Assembly (NCBI GenBank): GCA_963989245.1
Contig: OZ022347.1
Location: 41,278,558 to 41,342,557, forward strand
DNA from: Nansenia antarctica
Lineage: Eukaryota > Chordata > Actinopteri > Argentiniformes > Microstomatidae
Length of the DNA: 64,000 bases
Direction: 5' to 3'
The position numbers were made by a program, and so were the translations under genes. Shown one piece after another: positions 11,864 through 22,261 of the stretch. Under the pieces are notes generated by a model. It saw only the letters and a program-made list of their open reading frames with translations. It was not told the origin of the DNA and did not search any database. Each line of letters opens with the position of its first letter. Positions within the stretch are counted from its first letter, which is position 1.

Positions 11864-13504
11864 CTTCTTCTTCTACTTCTTCTTCTTTATTCCCACGTCC
11901 GTCTATCTCGGATGAATCATTGAAGGTGTAAACACTTACTTATATATCTACAGTAGTTCTCCCACCACCTCAGAATGGATTAAAGGAGACTGGAGCTAGA
12001 TATAGAGAATGCAGATGTGGAGATTTTTTCGATAATTGAAATTCTCTCCGTGTCTTGACCGCTCGTTGACTCCTTGGTTCCCGCCTCACCTCTCCTGCTG
12101 TTTGGGTTTGTGAGCAGTGGGCCTGTGGTGAGATGAAAGCTGGTGGTGGTGGTGGAGGGAGGGAGGGAGGGAGGGAGGGAGGGAGAAGTGAGGGGGTCAG
12201 GGGTTTAAGTTGCGGTTACGCTCTGACTAGGATGGAGTAGCTGCACACCACACTCTTTCTCATGGATGGACATCCCTGAGGCCAGGGAAGAGAGGAGAGG
12301 AGGGGAGGGGGGGGGAGAGGAGAAGAGAGGGAAGGAGATGAGAGGGAAAGAGGGGAGGAGAGGAGAGGATATGTTTGGAAGCCCCTCAGCCGACTGAGGA
12401 AGGATCAAAGAACTTAGTCAACCAACCGCTTCTGCTCAACCCAGACTTCAGCCAACCAACCGACAAACCACACCCACTAATCCCCTGGTCACATGGGAGG
12501 CCAGAGAGGCCCGACGTAAAAACCAAACCAGCGCATAACAACCCTGGCCTTCACATGAGACGCAGGACCAGAGAGAGACGGAAAAAGAGAAGTAGGAAGG
12601 CTCGTCTACACCACATCAGAGTTGCCACAATACACCATCTTTTTCATGTCTTTGACTTGTATCTAGAAATGTATTCCCCGATGCTCCATGGGCAGTGTGT
12701 GCGAGGCTTATAAAAGTAATCCTTATGAAAAGCGGGAAGGAAATAAGTAATGGCGTAATCTCTCAGAAACACATCAAGGTAGGGAGGCATCTCTGGACAT
12801 GGACAGAATCACATTTCACACTTCTTACTCCAGCAGAAGAGCATTCGCTTCCCTTCCTAAAGAGAAACTGTAGTAAATCCACCGAGGGTGAGTGTTTACA
12901 GAGCACCTGACCATTACATCTGTCTCTGGCGTGCTGAGTGCAGCAGTATAAACCCCTATGAAACATGGGTAAAGATAAAACGGAGGTTTGAGAAGATGGA
13001 AATGAACACAGAGGAAGAAATTATCACAGAGGAAAGGTGGGAAAAAAAAGAAAAAAACGGTAGCTTTATGAAATATGAAATCAGCTTTCCATAAGCGGCA
13101 CTAGCGCCAGGAAACAGGGCGAGGATTTATGCTTGGGCCCGGATCCAGAATCACACTTTTACTGTGCCATTATCAGACGCCTTATCCAACTGATGTCATG
13201 TACTCAGCCCTGACTGATGTCATCAATCTGGAGCCGTAACCACGGTGATGCAACGTTTCCCCCCCCCCCATCTCTCCCATGCCGCCTGGATTCATCTGTA
13301 CATAATGATGTTTTCTCATCTGCAGTACTTTACTTAACAGGGGTCATGTTGGGACACCTGATGGCCCCACCACAGCAGACACTAATGCTCTCTAAGAGAC
13401 GGGCCACAACCGGATAGAACCAGACAGAACCAGATAGAACCCAGAGATAGGCGACAGTACGGCAAAGCTGCAGTTGAGTCTGGCTGACATCCAGTGGACT
13501 GGAA
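11864..13504. other. no gene seen; GGGA/GAGG simple repeats
   Basis: (GGGA)n at 12155-12185, a GGAGAGG tract at 12287-12370 and a TTCTTCTTC run near 11864. The rest is unique, with a C-run at 13260-13269. Confidence 0.6.
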
Positions 13505-13856
13505 CATGCCCAGGCCTGTCTCTATAGGAACATAACTACTAGAGATGAGGGATGGACGGATGGATGAATAGATGGATGGAAGGACGGATGGAAGGAAGGG
13601 AGGGATGGATAGATGGATAGATAAAGGGATGGAAGGATGAATAGATGGATGGATGGGTGAATGGATGGAAGGAAGAGATATTCAGAACCCCCTTTCCCTT
13701 AAATCGATGTTCCACTCCATTTAGCATTTTATATAGGCATCGACAGTAAGCCTACATCAGGTAGTTGTTATGTGCACATCTCTTCTTCTTTCAGTGTTTA
13801 AATGCAGCTTTTAGATGCTTTTAGTCAGCTTGTTTTGCTCATTGAAGCCCATTCAT
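13505..13856. repeat. dispersed repeat, copy 2
   Basis: Same order as 11507-11763: GCCCAGGCCTGTCTCTATAG, expanded GGAT/GGAA microsatellite, ATATTCAGAACCCCC, AAATCGATGTTCCAC, CATCTCTTCTTCTTTCA and AGCCCATTC. A short third piece with CATCTCTTCTTCTTTCAATG is at 17617-17650. Confidence 0.8.
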
Positions 13857-14672
13857 TCCGTAAAGATATATTAGACACACAGGCACTCAAATCAAAGACA
13901 TGAATATGCAATTTAATTTGTCTGTTTTACTTTTTTTATAAATTATTCGTGAACCCATTTTTGAACCTAAAGTTCCAATCCAAAAGGGAGTTTCTCTGAC
14001 AGCACTAAGCGCCCAAGGCAACCCGGAGGACTGATTAGAGAGATGCACATTTGTCAGGAAACTCTACTCATCTCTGATGGATTCAAAACATTTAAAAACA
14101 GAAGAGAAAATATGTAGAAACTAAAAAGGACGCATCTTACATGACCGTCGGCAAAGCATCTCAGAGTTGAGTTCTGAGTGTTGTGATGTGCTTCTTCTTT
14201 GACGTTTATGACACATTGACATCTGAACAACAAGATGGAGGCAGGTAAACACAGTCTGGGGAGGTGCACCACTTAGCATACAGGTGCTAGGCAACGCTAT
14301 GACGTAACTATAGCGGAACATCCCTTTAATCCCAGGGTGCAACAGACACTCTGGGCATCAGGATTTATTCAATAATGCATCAAGCCCCCCCGCCCCCCCG
14401 AGCCTCTGGGAGAGCCAGTCGGTAATCAACAGTAGAGTTGAGGATTTCTAAATAGGGCCTATAAATAACCAGGACAGAAATGAGGGCATGGAGAACTGGT
14501 GAGGGATGGAGAGGAACCCCGCCGGGGGGGAGGGGGGCTCTGCTGTATGCCAGGAGGGAGGGAGGATGAGGGTGAACCAACGGCCTGACAGGGTGGGAGG
14601 GGGGGCTGACAGGGGCCGGCCATGGAACACTGGCCTGAGTTATGGTAAATGGCTGAAAAACCACACCTGGCT
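13857..14672. other. no gene seen
   Basis: Unique sequence with a C/G-rich patch at 14385-14400 and a G-rich patch at 14515-14540. No domain is recognised. Confidence 0.5.
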
Positions 14673-14947
14673 AAAAACAGAGAGAGAGAGAGGAGGGGAG
14701 GGGGGGGAGAGAGAGAGGGAAGGGGGAGGGGAGAGAGAGAGGGGGGGGGGAGAGGGAGGGGGGGAGGGAAAGAGAGCGAGGGGAGAGGGAGAGTGAGAGA
14801 CAGAGAGACAGTGGGTGAGATAGAGAGACAGGGGGGAGACAGAAAGAGAGAGAGGGGGGGGGGGGGGGGAGAGAGAAAAAGAGCGGGGAGGGAGAGAGAC
14901 ACATAGAGAGAGAGGGGGGGAGAAAGACAGAGATAGAGGGGGGGAGT

Positions 14948-14983
<36 letters not shown>

Positions 14984-14985
14984 AG
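14673..14985. repeat. purine tract (GA/GGGGA)n, 313 bp
   Basis: Nearly pure purine on the plus strand, with G-runs up to 14. It includes G-runs that could fold as G-quadruplexes and ends in a pure (GA)n. Confidence 0.93.
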
Positions 14986-15597
14986 GATACCAAGCAGTCT
15001 ATTAAGTCAGATGTGTGTCCATTCAAGTTAAGGAAAAAGCAAATAAAAAGCAAAACAAGCAACTACAAAGGCACCAAGCTTGGCTACGGCCGCGGCATTA
15101 GAAAATCAATACGGTCTGTGAACAAGGAGAGGCAGAGCGCCTCCCTGGAGACGGCCGTCAGAGAGATGAAGACAGTTCTGCTGCTTCCTCAGACAGGCTC
15201 ACCTGCTGTCTGAGAGAAAGGCCTCAGCACCACTCCTCTCAGGCTGCAGTGACCAGCCAGATGCATGCTGGGTAAGGTTCAGTGGGCTACAACCTGATAG
15301 GACGAACACAGGGGTTCATTGGATGAAGGGCAGAAAGCTCCTGGGCTACTCCTAGCCAATCAGAACACTGTCCAGCACCGACCAATAGGAGAAGGTGGAG
15401 AATGCAGGTCGAGGCCTACATTAACAATTCCTTCAAAAGGTTAAAAGGTGTAAACGACTTTTGAACTTTGAAAAAATACTTTGAGGACGCATCTGATTTC
15501 ATTATGAAAAATCACAGAAAAACATTGTCAGAAATTAACTTGAGTGAACTTTCAAAAAATACCGGTCGAGAGAGCACGCTGGCGTTGCTTGTTCGCC
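14986..15597. other. no gene seen
   Basis: Unique sequence. The frame 15468-15689 reads into a repeat and is not a convincing gene. Confidence 0.45.
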
Positions 15598-15799
15598 GCT
15601 TCTCCGCCCGAAATCTAGGTGTAATTGCAGTATACAGAGTAGATTGTCCTACAAAGACAAGTAGATTTAGTCAAATAAAAAATAGTTAGACCCCTATACT
15701 TTCTTTTATCTATTTTTTTGGTTTCTTTTTATTTTACTACTCGATCTTTTCAGTTTGTAAAGTGTCTGAGTGTCTAGAAAAGCGCTATATAAGTCTAAT

Positions 15800-15840
<41 letters not shown>
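15598..15840 (+). mobile_element. LINE-type 3' end with (TTA)n tail, copy 1
   Basis: Begins GCTTCTCCGCCCGAAATCTA, runs through TATACAGAGTAGATTGTCCT, then TTTGTAAAGTGTCTGAGTGT and AAAGCGCTATATAAG, and ends in (ATT)n. A reverse-complement copy lies at 52388-52638. A CGCTATATAA motif before an (ATT)n tail is typical of CR1/L2-like 3' ends in fish. Confidence 0.7.
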
Positions 15841-16018
15841 ACTTGAACCTGCTTCCTTCTGACAGCTGGACTCTGGCAGCCCTACTCCCTCCATCCAAGG
15901 CGTCCTAATAAAAGCCTGATTAGACCAAACAAGCCAGACGTGTCTAAGTGGAGGTGATTAGGATGGAGTCAGTCTGGCATTGATCTGTTTTACTGCGTAG
16001 GAAGACGTGGGCTCCCCC

Positions 16019-16513
16019 AAGGTTAACTACTGAGGACAGACAGACTGACAGCAAGGTTAACTACTGAGGACAGACAGACTGACAGCAAGGTTAACTACTG
16101 AGGACAGACAGACTGACAGCAAGGTTAACTACTGAGGACAGACAGACTGACAGCAAGGTTAACTACTGAGGACAGACAGACTGACAGCAAGGTTAACTAC
16201 TGAGGACAGACAGACTGACAGCAAGGTTAACTACTGAGGACAGACAGACTGACAGCAAGGTTACCTACTGAGGACAGACAGACTGACAGCAAGGTTAACT
16301 ACTGAGGACAGACAGACTGACAGCAAGGTTAACTACTGAGGACAGACAGACTGACAGCAAGGTTACAGACTGACAGCAAGGTTACCTACTGAGGACAGAC
16401 AGACTGACAGCAAGGTTAACTACTGAGGACAGACAGACTGACAGCAAGGTTACCTACTGAGGACAGACAGACTGACAGCAAGGTTACCTACTGAGGACAG
16501 ACAGACTGACAGC
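16019..16513. repeat. 34-bp minisatellite, about 15 copies
   Basis: Unit AAGGTTAACTACTGAGGACA plus GACAGACTGACAGC. One unit is truncated near 16357-16378 and a few have TTACC for TTAAC. Variation is concentrated in the right third. Confidence 0.97.
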
Positions 16514-17231
16514 GATCCCCAGGTTAATCACATTTGGCACAAACGTTCTGGTTTATTCATGTCTCTGGGTGGGTCATAATGACCCCACTGTTCCATTAGA
16601 GAAGCTGCTGCTTTTACCACGCAGCCTCACAGAGAGGCGCAGGGCCAAACAGGCTTTAGTATCAACTTAACTTCATTTCAGACACACAGGTCCACGTCAG
16701 GAAAGACAAAGAAGAAACAAATACATTACGAGGATAAACAGAACAGAAATACGTGAGAGATCATGGCATTTCACAGGTCCACAGTGATCAACACAAAGGC
16801 AGACATTTGTTCCAATGTTTCCAAAAACAAGAGGAGTACCTTGTGTCACTTTGTGTAGGCTGATAGAGTATGATCAGGGAACTCAACCGCCCCCACCACC
16901 CCCCAAAACCACTCAGGACTTCAACCGTGCTGTTTTGCACACTGTATATCCGTTCATACTTTTATGGCTTTTCTTTTGCATCATTGCACTGGTCAGATGC
17001 CAAACTGCACGTCGTTGTCTTTGTTCTTGTCCTCTGTCAATGACAATTACATTTTATCTAAGTCGCTGTCCACAGATAATAAGGAACGGGCCGCTGTTAT
17101 AACTGTAGAGCATAATAATGAGCTTTTCTGTGTCTGAAAGACTCTTAAATCAGCGGTCATGACTCTGACAAGAGAACAAACTGTTCACACCTCAGATAAA
17201 TGTTTAGAGAGGGCCTGGACTGGAGTCAGTA
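16514..17231. other. no gene seen
   Basis: Unique sequence with a short C-rich patch near 16890. Nothing coding is recognised. Confidence 0.5.
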
Positions 17232-17606
17232 CCTATCTTCTGTCAGGACTGCAGAGTCACTACCTGTCTTCTGTCAGGACTGCAGAGTCACTACCTATCT
17301 TCTGTCAGGACTGCAGAGTCAATACCTATCTTCTGTCAGGACTGCAACGTCACTACCTATCTTCTGTCAGGACTGCAGAGTCACTACCTATCTTCTGTCA
17401 GGACTGCAGAGTCACTATCTGTCTGCTGTCAGGACTGCAGAGTCACTACGTATCTTCTGTCAGGACTGCAGAGTCACTACCTATCTTCTGTCAGGACTGC
17501 AGAGTCACTACCTATCTTCTGTCAGGACTGCAGAGTCACTACCTGTCTTCTGTCAGGACTGCAGAGTCACTACCTATCTTCTGTCAGGACTGCAGAGTCA
17601 CTACCT
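17232..17606. repeat. 31-bp minisatellite, about 12 copies
   Basis: Unit CTACCTATCTTCTGTCAGGA plus CTGCAGAGTCA. Because 31 is not a multiple of 3, all three frames appear open, giving the false Cys/Leu/Ser-rich ORFs here. Confidence 0.97.
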
Positions 17607-17724
17607 ACAAAGTCGTTTTTATGTGCACATCTCTTCTTCTTTCAATGTTAAAAAGTAATCCTTCCTTCTTCTTGCAGTGTGACTGCCAGCGGCCCCTGGT
17701 CCAGACATAGATGTGTTTTATGTT

Positions 17725-17830
17725 ATGATGACTGATGGATAGATGATTCACTTACTTTAAACAAACACATTTCGTAAGTCGGTTTGGATAAAGGTGTCTG
17801 CTAAATGTCTAAAACGTAAATGTAAATGTA
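17725..17830 (+). mobile_element. L2 LINE 3' tail fragment
   Basis: TGACTGATGGATAGATGATT, then CGTAAGTCGGTTTGGATAAA, GTCTGCTAAATG and TGTAAATG. It shares this whole order with 61800-61917. Confidence 0.75.
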
Positions 17831-18085
17831 CAAGACACACCCTTGTTTCTGGAGCCTCGCCTCCATTCTGAAACATCATGAACCATGAACGATAGGTCAT
17901 CGGAGCTAGCTTTGCTACGGAAAAGAAGTCCCCCCCCCCCCCCGCACTCCAAAGTTGACCCGTCTGTAAAATACAATAAACTCAATAAACTGTGAAATGA
18001 ATTCCTTTTAATTAACGTATGAACATAAGCTGCTCTGCTGCTGAGGAGCTGCTGTCGTCTACCATTCTGCAGACTGGCCCTTTAA

Positions 18086-18612
18086 AGGAGGGGGGAGGGG
18101 CTTCAGAGTGTTGCCATGGTGAGGGAGGGGCTTCAGAGTGTTTACAAGGTGAGGGAGGGGCTTCAGAGTGTTGCCATGGTGAGGGGAGGGGCTTCAGAGT
18201 GTTTACATGGTGAGGGGAGGGGCATCAGAGTGTTGCCATGGTGATGGGAGGGGCTTCAGAGTGTTTACATGGTGAGGGAGGGGCTTCAGAGTGTTTACAT
18301 GGTGAGGGGAGGGGCTTCAGAGTGTTGCCATGGTGAGTGAGGGGCTTCAGAGTGTTGCCATGGTGAGGAGAGGGGCTTCAGAGTGTTGCCATGGTGATGG
18401 GAGGGGCATCAGAGTGTTGCCATGGTGAGGGGAGGGGCTTCAGAGTGTTGCCATGGTGAGTGAGGGGCTTCAGAGTGTTTATAAGGTGAGGGAGGGGCTT
18501 CAGAGTGTTGCCATGGTGAGGGAGGGGCTTCAGAGTGTTGCCATGGTGAGGGAGGGGCTTCAGAGTGTTTACATGGTGAGGGGAGGGTCTTCAGAGTGTT
18601 GCCATGGTGATG
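18086..18612. repeat. 31-bp minisatellite, about 17 copies
   Basis: Unit GAGGGGAGGGGCTTCAGAGT plus GTTGCCATGGT. GTTTACATGGT is a recurrent alternative ending, and the two variants are interspersed. Length varies by 1-2 G. Confidence 0.95.
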
Positions 18613-19072
18613 GGTGATAATAGAAAAAGACACTGTCTACTGCCTGGATGCTTTGATCACAGTCTTTGAAGAGTGGCAAATGTCTCAAAGGAAATAGCTG
18701 CTAGCATGGTTCGTAACTACACAATTACAATGCAATTTACTGCACAATTAGTAGCCACTTAGTAGCTTGATTCTAGTCTCATCCAGAGTGGCTGACAATT
18801 AGAGTCAATTAAGAAGCTAAAAACAACCACATACAGTTCAACTGGCAGCATGCCATCACTCACCATACTTCAAAATACAACCCAACACAAGTTATGGTCA
18901 AGTTTACATTTGACAGATACTGTGGGAACTTCCCAACTGTCAAAACAAACACTTGCGTAACAATGTATTCCTCAGAGAGGGACTCTCCTATACAAGTCAT
19001 GGACACCACTCTCCTACTGAGCTGAAGAGGCCTCTGGGATAAAACAGGGGCGTAAACAAACAAACCCGGACA
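18613..19072. other. intron sequence next to exon 2, no feature seen
   Basis: Unique sequence between the 31-bp array and the exon 2 donor. Confidence 0.5.
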
Positions 19073-19078
19073 TCTTAC

Positions 19079-19237
19079 CGTCAAACTTCTTATGGCTGGA
19101 GACGAAGGTGGTTCGCAGCGTGTGACTCGCCTCCTCCACAACGTTCTCAAACTCCATCTTGCTCTGAGGACTCAGCTGGTCCTCCATCTCAGCCGTGCAG
19201 CAGGTGTAACCCTGGGGACACACGCGCAGGTGCTCAC
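19079..19237 (-). CDS. gpc6: glypican-6-like, exon 2
   Basis: This is the second coding exon of the same minus-strand glypican: 159 bp, phase 1 at both ends, so it adds exactly 53 codons. Seen: the acceptor CCCTCAG lies just upstream (19244-19238). The exon's GT joins the G left over from exon 1 to make the glycine of GEHLR. The donor after TTTGACG is GTAAGA (19078-19073). The protein contains CPQGYTCC, which gives three conserved glypican cysteines (about residues 58, 64 and 65). It then has [11 protein letters not shown] and [11 protein letters not shown]. The GEHLR-CPQ-YTCCT-EMED and RTTFVS-HKKFD patterns are those of glypican-6. Later exons, with the helical core, glycosaminoglycan sites and GPI signal, lie beyond the left edge. 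The acceptor abuts a long GGGA/CCCT microsatellite. Confidence 0.95.
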
Positions 19238-19239
19238 CT

Positions 19240-19330
19240 GAGGGAGGGGGGGAGGGAGGGAGAGAGGGAGGGAGGGAGGGAGGGTGAGAGAGAGGGAGGG
19301 AGGGAGGGAGAGAGAGAGAGAGGGAGAGTA
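19240..19330. repeat. (GGGA)n/(GA)n microsatellite abutting the exon 2 acceptor
   Basis: On the gene strand this is about 90 bp of CCCT/CT running directly into CCTCAG. It therefore serves as a greatly extended polypyrimidine tract for gpc6 exon 2. Confidence 0.92.
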
Positions 19331-20172
19331 TGAATATAGTGTATATGATGTTACAGTCTGAATATAGTGTATAAGATGGGTGAAAAGTATCGCCTAGTCC
19401 AGTCACTTTTAAATGTACTTGTCAGATATCGGAACAGAAACCGCCATTACAAAACCCTACAGAAGTACAGATATACGGAAATGGAAATGGAGAGTATGAA
19501 TTGCAAAGTGAATCTTCAACAAAGTTCCTGTCAGAATGAGGTGAGTTGACGAGAGGACGGGTCTCCCTACAGCTCAGCTAGTGCAGACCTGCCGCCGCTG
19601 CCTCCTCCTCCTCCTCCTCACATAATCACACCCCCCCCCCCCACCTCCCTGACAGAACAGGCTGACAAGAAGACGGCCGGAGAGAGAGTCGCTTTCCAAG
19701 GCTCGGCGTCGGCAGAGCCGGCCCGTCCTTAAACTGAGACACCCTGACGTACGGTACAGACGACACGCCGTCAAGGCCCGAACTGACGATAGGGCGAAGG
19801 TTTCAAATGACCTCAGAGCCCGGAGGAATAGTCATTACCAACTGACAATACGAGAGGGAAAGTCTGAGGAGGAGGAAATATGACATGGGGGCCTTATCTG
19901 TCCCGGTGCAGAGGAAGAAACGTCTATTTGACGTAAATATTTCATAATCTCTGTAGAGAAGAAGCTTTAGTACTCCAGTGGCGTGCTGGGATCAGTCGTA
20001 GGCCGGTCTAGAGGGACTGAGTGGGTTTTCCCTGTGTAGCATCTAGAGGACATCTAGCGGACTGCTAACAAGCCCATCTAGACCCACTGCTGTTCTGGCT
20101 CTCCACAGGTCTCTGCTGTAACGAGATAATAACGTCTGTTATGTGACTGTGGAGACTAACACCCTTTAGAGA
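19331..20172. other. no gene seen
   Basis: Contains a short tandem of GTCTGAATATAGTGTATA-like sequence at 19329-19380, a CTCCTCCTC run at 19602-19618 and a C-run at 19630-19641. Confidence 0.5.
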
Positions 20173-20346
20173 ACACACACACACATACACACACCCTTTA
20201 GAGAACACACACACACACACACAATCACAAACACAAACACACACACACAGGGTAAAGTGTTTACTGCTGTGTCTTCCCTATAGCTTTTGTTCAACCCCGC
20301 AGTGCAGTGCTGTTCTTCAAAAAGTTGCATACTGTACTGTACTGTA

Positions 20347-20388
<42 letters not shown>
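20173..20388. repeat. two (AC)n microsatellites
   Basis: An interrupted AC tract at 20173-20250 and a pure one at 20350-20388. TACTGTACTGTACT lies just before the second. Confidence 0.93.
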
Positions 20389-20390
<2 letters not shown>

Positions 20391-21000
20391 CATCCTGTGA
20401 TCAAATCACCCAGGATCTTTGGGGTACTGTACGGGTGTAAAGATATCTGGCCTGCTGTCAGTCTTCATGATGATGAAACCGAGCCAGAGCGATTGATGGA
20501 GACGTGTGTTGACAGCTGGTGATCCCGTCAGCGCACGCCTGCAAACAAACCAGGAAGTGGCAGAGCAGCGCGGCTGGGCTGAGGCCGTGTGGTCGGGCCT
20601 GAGGTGAAATGTAATCCAGCTCAGGGCTTTCAGACACGCTGGGGGTGCTGAGGGGTCCTACGCAGCGGCAACATCCATCTAGTATCCGTCCGTCTAGGTG
20701 TCACACAGCCCTGCGCTCTGTAACACGCTACACACTGCAACTCTGACCTGAGGTGACCTTTCAGTGGGAGAGTTGTGTCACACTGTGTAGAGCAGCAGCG
20801 ACCCATCACTCACAATACGCCTGTGTGTTTGAAATCCAACTGTCATATTAGCGACGTACTACAACTAATGTGAATACACTTAATAAACACCACTTCGATC
20901 CAGGCAAAAATTGTTTGAGTCACAGGCAAAAACTCCAACTAAATGAAGGTACTGTAGTGCTGAAGTAAATCAGCAAAAATGTAAAAAAAAATCATATCTT
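20389..21000. other. no gene seen
   Basis: Unique sequence between the AC tracts and the TA-flanked MITE. Confidence 0.5.
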
Positions 21001-21253
21001 TAGCCTCGTAGCATAATTGCCCAAGTCATATTTTGGCCAAATTGAGATATCTGCCTAACTCTACTCCTAACACTGCTGATTCACTGTGCATTGTTGCCTA
21101 TGTTATCAGCCTATCAGAATGCTTGTTACATTCCAAAATCACTACAAGTCATCTCTTTGACATAGGCGTTTCTGACACTACATACAAAGATGGCTCAGCT
21201 GACCACAAGTGAAGCATGACTTTTATGCGTTATGCAATTATGCTACGAGGCTA
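21001..21253. mobile_element. TA-flanked MITE with perfect 20-bp inverted ends
   Basis: TAGCCTCGTAGCATAATTGC at the left and GCAATTATGCTACGAGGCTA at the right are exact reverse complements. Taking TA as the target duplication leaves an 18-bp perfect terminal inverted repeat. About 250 bp, non-coding. This pattern fits a Tc1/mariner-type non-autonomous element. The lack of mismatches suggests recent activity. Confidence 0.88.
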
Positions 21254-21369
21254 ACGATATAGTAATGGTTTCACATTGAGTGTTTTAACACAGTAACTGC
21301 TGGAGGACCAACAAAATGGCTGAAATCACTGTGGATGTGATTGATGAAGCACCGCGGCCTCCTAGCTGC

Positions 21370-21406
21370 TGAGAGGGAGGGAAGTCGTGAGAGAGAGAGG
21401 GAGGGA

Positions 21407-21443
<37 letters not shown>

Positions 21444-21504
21444 AAGGAGAGAGAGAGAGAGCCACAGAGAGAGAGAGAGGGAAGGAGAGAGAGGGGGAGG
21501 GAAG

Positions 21505-21535
<31 letters not shown>

Positions 21536-21710
21536 AAGGAGAGAGAGAGCCACAGAGAGAGAGAGAGAGCCACAGAGAGAGAGGGAGGGAAGGAGAGAGA
21601 GGGGGAGGGAAGGAGAGAGAGAGAGAGAGAGGGAGGGAAGGAGAGAGAGAGCCACAGAGAGAGAGAGAGAGAGAGAGCCACAGAGAGAGAGAGGGAAGGA
21701 GAGAGAGAGC

Positions 21711-21753
<43 letters not shown>

Positions 21754-21768
21754 AAGGAGAGAGAGAGC

Positions 21769-21809
<41 letters not shown>

Positions 21810-21824
21810 AAGGAGAGAGAGAGC

Positions 21825-21859
<35 letters not shown>

Positions 21860-21924
21860 AGAGAGAGAGAGAGAGAGAGAGAGCCACAGAGAGAGAGAGA
21901 GAGGGAGGGAAGGAGAGAGAGAGC

Positions 21925-21963
<39 letters not shown>

Positions 21964-22005
21964 AAGGAGAGAGAGAGAGAGCCACAGAGAGAGAGAGAGA
22001 GCCAC

Positions 22006-22037
<32 letters not shown>

Positions 22038-22055
22038 AAGGAGAGAGAGAGCCAC

Positions 22056-22087
<32 letters not shown>

Positions 22088-22092
22088 AGGGA

Positions 22093-22133
<41 letters not shown>

Positions 22134-22148
22134 AAGGAGAGAGAGAGC

Positions 22149-22185
<37 letters not shown>

Positions 22186-22186
22186 A

Positions 22187-22260
<74 letters not shown>
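21370..22260. repeat. GA-rich higher-order array, about 890 bp
   Basis: (GA)n blocks are punctuated by two recurrent cassettes: AGCCACAGAGAG and GAGGGAGGGAAGGAGAG. The alternation is a true higher-order tandem pattern. Purine-pyrimidine mirror symmetry is extensive. Arg/Glu and Ser/Leu open frames of up to 368 codons over it are artefacts. Confidence 0.96.

Positions 22261-22261
<1 letters not shown>

Larger units (their letters stand above)
1..19078 (-). other. gpc6: gpc6 intron 2 (partial, runs off left edge)
   Basis: The sequence follows the GTAAGA donor of exon 2 on the minus strand. No glypican exon 3 sequence is visible on the minus strand down to position 1, so the whole stretch should be intronic. 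This rests on reading the translated frames by eye. Confidence 0.75.

Noticed and set aside
17159..17710. 183-codon Cys/Ser/Leu frame as a repeat protein gene
   Set aside because: The 31-bp unit is not a multiple of 3, so the frame rotates through it. Several overlapping frames are equally open.
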